A DNA stretch of 64,000 nt from contig OZ022257.1 of the NCBI GenBank assembly GCA_963978905.1, forward strand, positions 26,923,274-26,987,273. The letters run 5' to 3'. The notes under the pieces were generated by a model that saw nothing but the letters and a program-made list of their open reading frames with translations, was not told the DNA's origin and did not search any database. The position numbers and the translations under genes were made by a program. Positions 1 to 13,300 of this stretch are shown here, in pieces (positions within the stretch are counted from its first letter, which is position 1; each line of letters starts with the position of its first letter). The DNA comes from Trichostrongylus colubriformis. Its lineage: Eukaryota > Nematoda > Chromadorea > Rhabditida > Trichostrongylidae.

Positions 1-462
1 TCGATTTACGTTACAAGTATCCGGAGTTATAGGCAAAAAATTCGATCTTGAACGGGAATGAACCCGCGATCTATTTGCTATACGGGCATGTGCTAATCCA
101 TTACACTATCAAGGCCCCAATTACCTTAACTCAGCTTGAGCTTAACTTCCATCTACTTAAAAGCTTATGCAGCATGCTACACATGACTCGAAAAAGATTT
201 ATCTGCTCTGCAAAGAGGTCATCTCTGCAAAGAAATCGAAAAGCCTCTTTGTACACTTCGATTTACGTTACAAGTGTGCAGAGTTATGGGCAAAAAATTC
301 GATCTTGGACGGGAATGAACCCGCGATCTATTTGCTATACGGGCATGTGCTAATCCATTACACTATCAAGGCCCCAATTACCTTAACTCAGCTTGAGCTT
401 AACTTCCATCTACTTAAAAGCTTATGCAGCATGCTACACATGACTCGAAAAAGATTTATCTT
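1..462 (-). repeat. Tandem duplication (period 257 bp) of a tRNA-derived SINE-like unit
   Basis: Two nearly identical units start at 1 and 258; the second runs to about 462. Read on the minus strand, each carries an A-box-like GTGTAATGGATTAGCACA and a B-box-like GGGTTCATTCCC about 40 bases apart, the spacing of a tRNA internal promoter. The rest does not fold as a complete tRNA, so I call it a tRNA-derived SINE. Related pieces occur at 1017-1060, about 10590-10640, 59205-59240 and 59585-59660. The short ORFs that cross it are by-products of the repeat. Confidence 0.6.
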
Positions 463-1016
463 CGGAATCGGAATCGAACACGCGTTCTATTTTATCCGGG
501 CAGACAGTAGCGCTCAAAAGTCTTCGGCCAAAACTCTTTTGTCATAACTTTTTTTCTACTTGACCAAATTTGACAAAATTTTGATATGTGATGCCTGAAC
601 CTATTGCCAACATTTTCTTCTACTTGAGTGCCGCTTGACACTTTTCATGGTTTTTTACAAGAATTTACTACAAGATCACCCAAAAAAATGTAAGAGGCTT
701 GGTCAAGGGGAACGGCTTTCTTTACAAAAACAAAACGGGCAAGCCTCAGAGAACATTAATATATTGTAGAAAGACCACGACTTTTGATGACAGCGGCACA
801 GCGGGACGGTATAGCGATGGCACTCCAAAAACAAAGATTTCATATAACCGCGTAACCTATACCGTTGAGCGCCAAAATAGTATATTAAGTATGCAGTGTC
901 TCCAAGTACAACATACTAAAATTTCTCTCAGATCAGTCCAGTCGCAAAAAAGTTACAAGTGAAAAACCCCAAGTGAAAGACCATTTCGCCGAAGACTTTT
1001 GAGCGCTACTGTATGT

Positions 1017-1060
1017 GCCAATCCATTACATTATCAAGACCCCAACTACCTTAACTCAGT
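1017..1060 (-). repeat. SINE fragment (A-box half)
   Basis: The minus strand reads ATGTAATGGATTGGCACA, a diverged match to the A-box half of the repeat at 1-462. It is followed by the same CCTTAACTCAG flank in plus orientation. The B-box half is not visible here. The stretch 463-1016 holds nothing else I recognise. Confidence 0.4.
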
Positions 1061-1194
1061 TTCTGAATGGTATATCAACCGTAGGTTATCAGCACTCACA
1101 AGCTTCATGTGTACGGTGCTGATAAGCTATAGTGAATATACCATTCGAAGCCCTTGAAAGGGGTCTTGGAAGTGTAATGAATAAACACATACCT

Positions 1195-1245
1195 TTTCGC
1201 ATGGCGGGTTGCGGCGAAAATCAGCAGCTATCAGAAATCAAAATT
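1195..1245. repeat. Fragment of a MITE with GAAAATCAGCAGCTATC terminus
   Basis: The string CGAAAATCAGCAGCTATCA at about 1216 recurs at about 10445, where it forms one side of a hairpin. Only one side is present here. It lies about 80 bp before the transporter exon at 1324. Confidence 0.35.
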
Positions 1246-1323
1246 TTAAAAGCTTGGAATTGTGTTTATCCTAACCAACTTAAAGAGATACTCAGGGTTT
1301 GGCATACTCGGCCGACTTCGCAG

Positions 1324-4300
1324 CAATTGGTATCCTATGTGTTCGGTGGGCTCCGCTTTCGCAAATGGGTCTCTTCATAAGTGCCCTTACCAGCTTCACT
1401 TCCGTCTCCGTTATCGTCACAGATCCATTGACAGCTTCGGTGAGTCAATATGATCTCTTCAACCCACGGTACACAAAAACAAAAAGGCAAGAGCTGTTGT
1501 ATTGAAAATTCCGCGAAGTTTGGAAGAAAAGTTCTTGGTAACAGCTTCCATCGCATGTGCATACCATACGTCCATTAATTACTTCCACAAAGCACGGATT
1601 GCAACCTCGAAATTGCACCAGTTGCAAAGCTTGAACCTCCACCATTCTCGTACAAAATGGAGATATATGATTATTCATCCAAATCTTCGATCCTGCGTTT
1701 CTCGCTATATAGCTCCCTCGGGCACAATTCTTGTCGTTTTCTATAGTGAAGCACATGGAGCAAGGATTTCATGAAGATGGATAACCACAATCAGCAGTAC
1801 ACAGGAGCTAAGTAGTGATTATTCGATTACCCGTACTTTAGCAGTAAAGTACGAGGACAAGATAAGTGGATGTTCTAATGGCTTATTTTTACGCCACTAT
1901 CATGAAGAAATATTTGCTTTTCGTTTGTGGTGTCCGAGTTCGATAGTCGACGTATGTACCGCCGAGTAAGGATGGGGTATAAGAGAACAGCTTTCCTCCC
2001 ACGAACTTTGCCTTCATGAGATCAGCTGCTAATCCACTCCTCCGCTTTCCCTAACGACTGCTAGATATTAAACTTGATTTTGGTCACTTTTTTCCGAGTG
2101 TATTCATTTTGAAAAATGAAGCAAGTAGTTCGATTAGATCATTGCCACGATGTTCTGTGATCTATCATATATTTCTGACTCTCGAAGGCACATCTCGCGA
2201 AGATGCCTCGCGACTCGAGATTTGCATCCCGAGCAACTGTCCACAGTTTTTGCGGCGTTGCGGTGCGTCCTCACGGCGCTGAGGCACCTCAAACACCTCC
2301 GGTCGCCCGCCCACTCCGACAACACCTGGCTTTGAACGGAGCTTTTTCAACGCGGCTTTTGCGCGGCCATGTGATTCATTAGATAAGACGCTGTAGAAGT
2401 ATGTCCAGTTGCTTAGGAAGCTCTCCTTGGGGGAACATGTGATATTCCAGGGTCCCTCATAAAACGATCCAGCGGGAACTGACTCAGTGGTTCACTTTCA
2501 CGCGATGTTCTCCTAAAAAGCCAGATGCCAGGAAATCTCAGTTTTGCAATTTTCGAGAACTTCTTTCGGATTTTTTATTTTTCGTCGTGTTCCACAGCAC
2601 CTTTGGTTTCTAATTCACAGCTTTGACTCATTAAAATTAATCTAGGAATGTGCCTTCAACCGATATTGTTGTAAAGCAGTGTCAGTATTGTAGCGATAAA
2701 ACAACCTACATACTCGCATCTGTAAAGGTTTCTGGAGCCTTGTGGCAGCTGTTTTATTAGGTTGATTCATAATAAATCGGACAAATTGACCAATTTTAAT
2801 CATTGTCGTACAACTTTTTTACGACAACAGGGATTCACTTGAAATATACTCCATCTTTATCGATGACCTTCTCCCACGGTATAGGCAGACCATGGATGCC
2901 CTTGCTCCAGAATGCCGGAAGCTGGAGCTCGAAGAAGTTGCCCAGTGCCGCCTTGACCTCGTCGCGAGTTTCGAAGTTTTGGCCGTCCAGGTGGCGTTAG
3001 CTGTGGGAGAAAAGGTGGAAATCTGAAGGGGCCAGGTCTGGGGAGTACGGTGGGTATAGAAGCACGGTCCAACTGTACGACAGCAGCTCGGCCTTGGTCG
3101 ATCTTGCGAAGTGCGGTCTGTGGAAGTAGACACGTTGTCGTACTGGAAGTAGACATGTGACCGCCGCCGTAGCGAACTTTGGACATTGGCCTTCAATTCT
3201 CGTAATTGACGAACGTAGACGTCGGCGGATACTGTGGTACCTTCATCGAGCAGCTCCCAGTACTCTACGCCGCGTACGCTCCACCAACCGCGGTTTTCGT
3301 CTTAGATGGAATGGTCGCCTGACGCAAACTTCGAATGCTACAACTACAGTGTACTTCTGCCGGGGGCATGCTCCTTGTGAACTTCTATCAGACGTCTGCC
3401 GATATCCGCGGGTTCCTGGCCAGATAGCGATATAAATAGTATGACGTTGCGGATGTGGTCTCTGGACCGCTTGAAATCGTGCGGCATTGTGGCGGAATGA
3501 ATTTACTTTGGGGTGATTATTTTGCGGTACTTTGAAGAGCTTTTCATACTCTTTCCAATGGTACCTCGCGCGTCCATTTTCGTTAATTCTTTACTGAGTT
3601 ATGATCTCTAGAAATCATCACTACCATTTGTCCGATTTATTATGAATCAACCTAATACCTGTCTGCGTTCGCTGCTGAGTTCACATGTGTTCGGCATATT
3701 CAATAAAACCGAATCAAGTATAATTCATTTCAGCTATGCAGTTCGAGCCTTGGCTGGCGATCATCCTTTTATCTTCATGCAGCTTTTGGATTTTTGGTGT
3801 TCTCCTTGTGGATCATATTCTACGTCGACGATCCGCAGTCACATCCCAATGTTAGCGAAAAAGAGCTGGCGAAGATTCAAAAAGAGAAAACACAGGCACA
3901 CATTGAACGGGACAGTTTCGTTCCGTATCAGGTAAGTCTTTTATGTCGAGCTCATAACCTACTCGTAACGGCTGAATTATACGTTTTTTGTCCGCGCAGA
4001 TATTATCAGGTCTTCTGACATCATAATGCATCATCCCCTTCTGATCAGCTCTGAAATCATAACATCGCTCTCATTTAGTTCTCCCTAAAATCATTCTCCA
4101 CTCTGACTCACATCTTCTAACTCATTCGGATGCTCCTTCTTCTTGTCTTACGTTGTAATGTTCATCAACGTATTGGGCTCCAACAAGTGCGCTTCAATTA
4201 GAGAAGCATTAGGATTAATGTGGTTATTGGAAAATTTCTGCAAGGAGTTGCTTACATAGACACTAGGGGCCTAAGAAGCTATTCATGGCGAAATTTCCCT

Positions 4301-7300
4301 TCGAAAAACGAGCTCCCGAGCTGTGGGGACGGCACAACGTTTAACAGCAGACATCTTTGGATGAGAGACCCCGCCTTCGGGCAACGCGATTCCTGGTTGG
4401 CTACAATGAGAGCGGCGAAAGATATGCGGCAGGATCGAAGAGATTGTGGAGCGTGTCGTAGTTTTAGCTTGAAACACATTTGGAGAATAGATGCTATCGT
4501 ATTCCCAAACATACTCTTGTGGTTTACTTGGCAACATGCCAATGGGAACCTCATTCGGACCACCCGCCCTAGTCAAATTACGAGATGCAGTACCTCCGGA
4601 GTTGCAGCCCCTTTTTCACTAAACCACCAGTTTCATCCGTATTTACTATAACTCCTCCCTGTACGCATTAAGGATTATGAAGCCCATCGGCAGGACTTTA
4701 GTTTCTATGGGAGTAGAAGAATAGCATGTATTTAAAATTACGGTTTTCGTCGCTTGTGTACTCCACCTTCCTAACCATGCATTTGAAAACAGCACAACAA
4801 TCGGAAATTCAAAATGTACAGATCAGACCAGGAAAAGCACATCAACGCCCGCTCAAAAAACGCCACAGCTCATGTCCTAGGCCAATACTGTCCTCACTTG
4901 TTTTCTCTATTAAGGCGTCCTTTGTCTTGAACTGTACTCTGATTTTCTCTAGTCTCTGAAATGCTCCTACCTGCCGTGATATTTCCTTTCTTTATCACAT
5001 GGTACCACTAGAATCTCACAATTGCGCGTAGCGGAACTTTTACAGAAAATTATGAAAAATAAAACAATTTTGGTAGTATGGTTTAATGCTTTTGTGGAAC
5101 TGGTCAGCATAACGATGCTCTACGTTTACGCCCCAACTTATTTCAACTCTGCGTTAGGATTCGACGTTTCTTCAACAGGTACTTTTTGAACTGTATTTTC
5201 CTTCTGGTATTGTGCAAAAAGCGAATATGTTGGTACGAATATGTTGGCAATATGTTGGTACTGTGGAGTGGCATAGTATTTCTGACAGTGGTATAGGCGA
5301 GTGGTGAGGGGTGTATATCATTAGGAGAGAAATGTCGCGTGGTCGTGTTCGGCACGCGACAGAATGGTACGAGCTATGCGCGCCGTATTCGTAGAGTCCT
5401 AGAGCGATTACGCCTAGAATGAGGCGTAGAGCACCGTCATCGCTTTTCGTATTGTGTACTGTATTTGTCAATATAAAGGAGTAGCAAGTAAAATTATGGT
5501 CGCACGAAAGGCGCACACAGAAACTGCACATTTGGCAGAGGAAAGTGAGCGAGTGAGAGGAGAACGTAATAAACGAATAAATGTCAAACAATGGTGATTG
5601 CCTCCCGGCCTATTGTTTGTGGTACACTAGAAAGTAGCTCTAGACAGAGTTGCTGTGCATAGGATCGCAATTTTGCCATGGAACACGGTTGATTTACGCC
5701 ACTCCTGAGTTGGAGGTAAGACCTGACAATGCTTATTTGAAAGAATACTCCTGCAGCGTGAATCAGAGTGTATATTGTCTCCGGGCAGTGAGAATCATAT
5801 TAGGTGTGCGAGGTACATGCTCAGGCTTGAAAGGAAAGCTCGCGATGGACACTGCTAACAATAAGATGTCTCTTTTCCAGGACTGCTTGTTTCGTTTGCT
5901 GCACTTAGTCACCTTCTGGTGAAACTGGCTGGAGGAGTGGTCAGTGATACACTCGCGTATGTTTTTCTTTGTCCTTTAGAGAACTCCACCCTATTCTATT
6001 CGTTTGCCACAAATAGCGTACCCATATGAACTTCATACCGTAGCGATTAAAAGTAGTCTCTAGCACGAAGGGATGTTTGCAAATAAGAAAGTATCTCCTT
6101 TTCTGGAGTGACCTTCAAGCTAAAACTGAGAAAGCGAACCGCGATACCTTTCACTACCACCCAGGGATCCTCGTCGCCTGGACGGGGACCGAGCAAGAAA
6201 GGCGGCTGGAGCCAAAAAGGCTACCTTTACTATAGCTCAGCGGGGGATTTCGCTGCAGATAGACTTCCTAGACTGTTAGCTTTTGAACGAACGACTACTT
6301 TTACCAATTCCTTATCACTCACATTACCCCTATCTCAGCCTTCAAACAGAAGAGCTAGTAACCTCCGTGGTGGGTCTTTCGTAAAAAGCTTTCTGAGGAA
6401 TGACGCTTCGGTGATTTCCTAAACCTCAGATCCTCCTCCGAAGGGTTTTCAATGCTAATTGCACGTTGTGGTTCTTGGAAACGAAGTGCAGTGAGAGCCC
6501 GGAGAAAACGGAATGTTCGAGAACACCACCCAGTATGAACCCCCTCAGGTACCCGGAGTGAACGGACCTTAACAAAGTCGTGAAGGAGGGTGACGAAATC
6601 TCGGATTTAGCCGAGTTGAGGTGACTGATCATGCTCATTCGGATGAAGGTCCCGATCCTACTCGTGCAGAAGGTTGTTACGAAATCTAATGACAGTGTAT
6701 GAGGGTTCTCCTTATTTTGGCGATGGAAATACCTCGTCAGAATCTTCTGAACTCGACTAAAATGGGGTTGGAAATGGTGGAGAAAAGTTCCTTTTTTAAT
6801 GGCACCCCCTGTATATGAGTCGCTTCGTCTTTGTGCTCGCCCTTCCGTCCCTTCGTCACGAAATTAGGCATAACATGAAATTTGTTGATATGAGGATAAG
6901 CCTGGGATGGATTAGACGTGGGACAAGAAGTCAAGGGCACACATGGATCAACTTGACCTCTGCCCACGGTGGGCTGAGAATGAAATGTTCCGTTTCCAAA
7001 ACAGAATTGTAAATAAAGCTCCAGTAAGACCCAAACGTGAGAAAAAGATTGCTCAAGGTCAGCGATGAGTTGAGAAAAAGATTGCTTAGGGTCAGCGTTG
7101 AGTTTCTGAAAGTCATGAAAGAGGCCTGGCCACAGCGGGCGGAGTGCACCCCGATTGGGCGGTCCGTACAACGAAAATACATAATTCGGTTCCACCGCGC
7201 CTAGAGAAGAAAAAATCGATAGAAATGACCAATGTCCAGGCCATCTAAAACCACTTGGAATTGGACGAAAATCTGTCCACAGTGGACAAAGCGTGTAATT

Positions 7301-10300
7301 GTTGATGTTCATGGTAAAAATTGCAATTTATTTCGAGAGTGATGCGACAGCGAGAAAAAAAAGGGTTGGTAGCAGGTGGGCTATGAAAGGAAGGGAATTT
7401 CCAATTGTAGGCACTCCCTTTGCTTGGCGGGCGGACCTTGGGCATTACATGAAAAACAACCTGTGGAGACGGGCACAAGTTTGGGATAGACAGGGCATGG
7501 GACAAGAAGTAAATAGCGCACATAGTGCGGTTTACTCATTTTATTCCAGTATACGCTCCGTCCACCGTTTGCGGAGCGTGCGCAGGAATGTTCCGTTTTC
7601 AGATGTTTAGTTCGAAAATGGTCCAGACGTGGGATGAAGGTGGGTTGAGGTCAGCCCTGAGCTTCTAGTAGTCATGAAAGAGGCCTGGGCACAGTGTGCG
7701 GTGGGCACCCCGAATGGACGGTCTTGCAAACAAAAATTTATAACTCGGTCCCATAGGAGCCTTGAGATAGGGAAAAATCGGTAGGCATATCCAACGTCAA
7801 AGCCATGTTGATCATACTTGAAGCGAGTTGGTACCCGTACAAAGTGGGTGGAGCGTGGTGTGATAATGGGTACTGAGTGAATTCATAGAAAAAGCATTCC
7901 GATCGACCCACTGACGCCCATGATGTAACGCGCGCAGTGATGTGCATTAACCCAACTGGTCTTCAGTAAAAGTGAAGTCAAAGAGGGGGATTTCATGTAT
8001 AATCTACACATATTCACATTCTCTTGAAGAGAGAGTTTACGATAATATGAGTAACCTAGTTCCATCCGAAAGTAGATAGGCCCTATCACAACGGCAAAGC
8101 GTGTGCCATCACCGTAGTGCGAAGGTTGTGCTCCAAACGCGTAAAGAACCCATAAGTCAGCTGGCGGCCACCATCTCAAGATGGCCCACACCCATTCTAC
8201 GATTTAGCCAGCAGAGCAGCGATGGCATCTACTTGGAATTAAAAATTACAAGAAAAGTTTAGATAAGAGGCATGATATGGACTGCGATAAGATATATCGG
8301 GAGGATTCCCATAGTAATAGCCCTCACTGAATGATACTATCACGCGAGAACTTAATCAAATGCTTGCTTTTATGTTGATAAATCGCAGAGGCAGAAGGTC
8401 AGAAACACCTTATTTTGAGGATTTTTGGAAATTTCTTCGGCTGCTTCTTCGCTTATGTGTTCTTCAGCATCCTTATAGTCTTTACGGATTGCGAAGACGC
8501 ATGAAAATTATTGTGAACTGCGCCTTTAAATGGATCACTCTCCTTGCATGATAAGGATCATCTCCATCACTGAATTCCCTGTTTACTTGCCTAGTAATTC
8601 TCTTGGATACAATAACCTTGTAGCAGAATAGATCCTTGACGACTGCTCGTCGGAGGAGTACATTAGGCTTTCAACGCGCTCCCCTATTCCGATAACTCCG
8701 CAGGTCGTAATGCAGCAGGCTAGGATTGCCGAAATGTTACAAGTGATCGCTGTTTGTAAGGACCAATGTCACTCAACAAAAGTGTCTGGTAGAGCTTTGA
8801 TGTAGTAAAAAGCAAAACAAACCAAGTAGAACCACTCTCAAACCTAGGCAGCTGCTCGTGCAAAGCTGAGCATTGTGACGATAGAAGGTTATCGAAACTT
8901 TTGAATTCCAGGTGTGTGTCAGAGACCACCAAAATGAGGGCATTCAATACGTTGGCTGTTGGGTTCGCAGGCATTTTTTGTCTTCTGATGGGTGTGTTTC
9001 CTGCTGAATGGCCGAAAACTGGAGCAGCTTTATTCACCGGTTACACACTATGCACAGGACTGAATCCCGGTGGCTTCTACAAATGTGCTACATTAACCTC
9101 ACGGTCAGTTTATTCCTAACTATTTAATAAAAAAACGGCAAAACTCTGAAGTTCGATCCGTAAATTTTTCAATGGATCCTGAAATATTTTGTAAGAATTC
9201 AATGCGAGTACTTTTTGTGTTTCTCTAAGGGGATAGGGTTTCGCACAGCGAGGGGTGAAGTGCACATGGAACTCACGCATCGCTTGGCTCTTTCTCCACG
9301 GGTGGCCATCTCTGGTTCTCTGGCTTGCCACTGATGCATCTCTATTTTGAATTCTATCTCATGAGTATATGTACACGATTGAGTATGTGAGGTCTGACGG
9401 AGTAATCAATTTTTTTATGCACTTCGTACAAAAATCTGAAGCCACTCTCTAAAACCCATCAAGGAACATTCCGCGAACAATGTTCCTTCCATGATCACAT
9501 ACCCATTTCCAATCAGATGGCACATACCGTATGAGACAAAAGAGTTCATGCTCGATCGCGTTGAACTAGGGCAGATGAAATTACAAGCACTCGGTCGTAC
9601 TCTGCGATACCGGCGGCAGGGCGTGGCTGCGTATATCTGCGTCTACGCCTGTGCCACCCTGCCTCGTTGCCAGCGTCATCTGTGCGCCTCCCCTGTACCT
9701 CTTCCCTACGCTGCCTGTGAACGCAACCACGCCCTGCCTGCGCTGAGTGTGACCGTGGCCGAATGCGGAAAAAGAGATAGTGTTCATGGATTATGGGTGA
9801 CAAGAACTTCCCGAATGTATGCTCTGGTCTATTAGTAGGACGGAATGTTCGGGAAGGCGTTATTTTCAGAGCTTTTGAAGAGTTCCCTCAGACCACACGG
9901 TTTTTCCAATCGCGAATTGAGCCACTAACATCAAGTGCATTATTGCCAAGCATTCATATCGGCAGGAGCGTACACAATATTTGGTGATTTTAATTTTCCG
10001 ATTTTAAAAAATTTTTTGGATGTTTTGCTACTGTGTCTGCTATTTATTTCTCACTCTTTCTAATGTGAGTTTTGCCACTGCGGCTTTGCAACTTCCTGTG
10101 ACATTCTGAGGCGGGTATACCGCTCTTCAATATTTGTGTAATACTTTTTCTGAACTACTGGAAACCGCTTGCAAACCCGGCACAGGCCTAATGGAAAGAG
10201 CCCATGTATGTATGTACACTACTGTATCGCAGCACCAAAGTTCATGTCGCAATTCATTCATTCGGACAAACTTGTGAAGGTTATACAACGCTACTTTGTC

Positions 10301-13300
10301 GCATACATTACACTCACCTGACCTAACTGTTACTGTTTACTACCTCTCCCCATGGAGCACAGGTTCGTCCCGTCTGAGGCCGAAGCTTTTGCTTGTAGCT
10401 TAGCATCCTTATAAAAAATTTTTGCATCGCTGATTAGATTGGCGCGAAAATCAGCAGCTATCAAAAAGCAGAAACATTAAAATGTAGGGGTAAATTTTGG
10501 TTTTTGTGAGCTGCTGATTTTTGCAGCAGCCCGCGATGCATAGTTTGCTACAAGCATGCTGAGTTATGTGCAAAGGTTTTGGTCTTGGAAGGAACTCGAA
10601 CCCGCACTCCATGCACGTCTGATGGCAGTAATTTGGTTACTTCTTGAAAATTCTCTAAAATTTTTGCCTATACATATTCGGGATCTTTGTAGCGATGGGC
10701 AGTCTCGAGAGAGAGGAGAACCTCATGAAGGTGTACGGAACCGAAAATGAAATCATTACCCTGGCTAAGTAAGACTGAGAATGCGACCGCGAAGAGTGAC
10801 GCACTAATGTCGCATCATGGATTGTACATACGTTCCTTGCCTAGAGCGGACCATTTGGTACAATTATATTTGTTCTGCACTAGCAGCAGCGATGAGATGT
10901 GGGTAGTTTTCAGGAAAGGGAAGTTTGTTGGAGGAAGGGTAGGCAAATGAAAACGAAACTGAGAGGATCACCATCGGAGCCATTGGACTGCTCAAAAGTG
11001 TGCGTCACCAGAACAATCATCTCGCGCCTTCTGAACTGATGGGTAATTCATTCCTTTAAACTTTGACTCACTGGCAGCGGGCTCATAAGTGTATGGAAAC
11101 ACTTATTTATCTACCCGGATTCCAATCTTTTCCTTTAAAAATTTAGCTCGATGTGGAACTTCAGGCAATGTAGAATTTCTGGATGGTTGTCATTCTTTCA
11201 GACAGTATGCACACTTTGTGCTGGCCACTATTCAGTTCATGAAATGTGTGGCGCTGTTCGTAGCTCCGGCTATGGTCGCTTTGCTGGTCCACGACGAAAG
11301 ACGACATGATCAATGGAGATACGTTTTCTGGATCAACGGCGCTCTTTTGATACTGGTAGTTGTTGAAATTCGCTTTTGCAGGAGCTCAAAAAGATATTAT
11401 CTTTTGTGTCGGAGTATTTCCAGATTGACATATGGTAATCCTCTAAGGTCGTTCGGGAAATTCTTGCGGTTTGGAATGTATCAATTTCTAAAATATTTTG
11501 ATTCTCACCTAAGGTGCCTTTACCATTTCGGATCCCATGTTTCGAACCTAACTTATTTCCTGAAATGAATTTTGAATTCTTCTAAAGTCTTCAGTATGAA
11601 ATAGGGAAATGACGCTCCACACCATGCCTCGTACATCTCCTTTCTCCGTCTCACAAATGACCCATTTCTCAACCGCTTCGTGATATATGATGAGAACTGC
11701 ATTCTGTAGGACTATCTGTACAATGGTTGATAAAGGTCAAGCAGATACAGGTCATGCTCGTCAACATGGCAGCTGTATGGTTGTCTTCGGCCGCTTAACC
11801 CCGGTATAGCTTCATGGATCCTGGCGAAACTCTTGAACAGAGACGACGGTACTGTGAGGAGCTCGCGAGATGCAACGCAGACTGCAGATCATAAGCTCAT
11901 TACTGGCTAGTAGGAAGGAACCTATCCTTTCTCATGATGGAGTCGCCTCATGTTGCACAAAAAATCCTTAAAAAAATTGAAGGAGGGCCACGAAACTCTG
12001 CACGATCCACCACACTCACCTGACCTGGCTCCACCGATGACCATTTCTTAGAGATTCCGGACAGCTTCCTTCGGAAGAAACGTTTCAGGAACCCATATGA
12101 TGCTGGGCCTCCAAGGAATTAATCGCCTCTTGATCTCCACAGCTCTAGGCAATCGGAATAAGTACAATACCGCTCACATTTTTTGAAAAATCGACGGTGG
12201 GCGACGGATTAAACGGCACAAACTGTCGCCCCGTCATAACTTCGTTAAAAATGGATAAAATGGGAGAAATTAGAGGCGTTAGATTCGTCTCGATGTGTCG
12301 AATTCAACGACCTATAAGATGTCTGATTTAGATAAGTAGGTCACCAGCTTCTCGGTGAAAGCTGCAAAGATTTCTTTAATTTTACCCTCAGGCAAGACTC
12401 CGACCGGTTTCGGCTTGCATTCACATGTTCCATTGTTGCTCGCCCATGTTCTGCACATACATCATTTTTAGTGAGTTATCTTCAAGTTTCAGGATACTTT
12501 TCAGCACGAAATTTTCACGACATTTTCGAGTTTTTGAACTCATTCCGTCAGAATCGATGGGCAAATTGAGAAGATAACTCACCTATCACAGACTACTGGT
12601 TACTTACTGCAAGAATCACCTTGACTACCGAGTTACAGGCGCGCGATGTTTTTGTGATGAAGCTTCAAACATCGGTAAACGGCGCACTTTGAACGCTGGA
12701 TAATTTCCCTTGTCTTTCCTAAAACAACATTTTGATCAATGAAAATCGCATGAGGTCTCCGAATGCATCATCTTACACTTCCAGAAAATGAAAGCGGCGT
12801 TCAAACAATGCCCAAAATCATGAATTTAATAAGAGTGTTAATTGCACACGAAAGGATGAATGTGGACGCACGCTAATTAATTTCAGATGAAACTTATACT
12901 GCTATATTTAGTGTCAAAAATGCTGTTAATCGCGTAAAGATCACCTTATTGCGAAAGTTTTGAACTTTTACCACTGTTCTCGCATTCTTTTCGAGCGTTG
13001 TCAGCTCCAACGCCGCTTGCTGACCCCTTAATTACTCTGTGGCGCTCTGCGCAGTTGAGGTCAGAGTGCCCCGCGGTATTATCACATCACATGAATGCAC
13101 ACTGTTGATCTTCAGAACCGCTTACTATACTTACTCAGTGATCCCCCCAGTCCCCCTCTTTTCAGGAGACTGGAGGACCAGTTTGCTTCAGTAGCCGGCC
13201 GCAAGGAAGAGGGAGCACACAACTAATCGAACACACGTTTGCCAACGTTGCAAACGTTGCGTTGCACCAGAGGATTAGAACCCTTACGTATCTTTACTTC

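Noticed and set aside
11356..11381. A 26 bp intron (GTAGTT..TTTTGCAG) after the transporter exon at 11202-11355
   Set aside because: Too short to splice. Continuing to the exon at 16315 gives a better family match and the correct phase.
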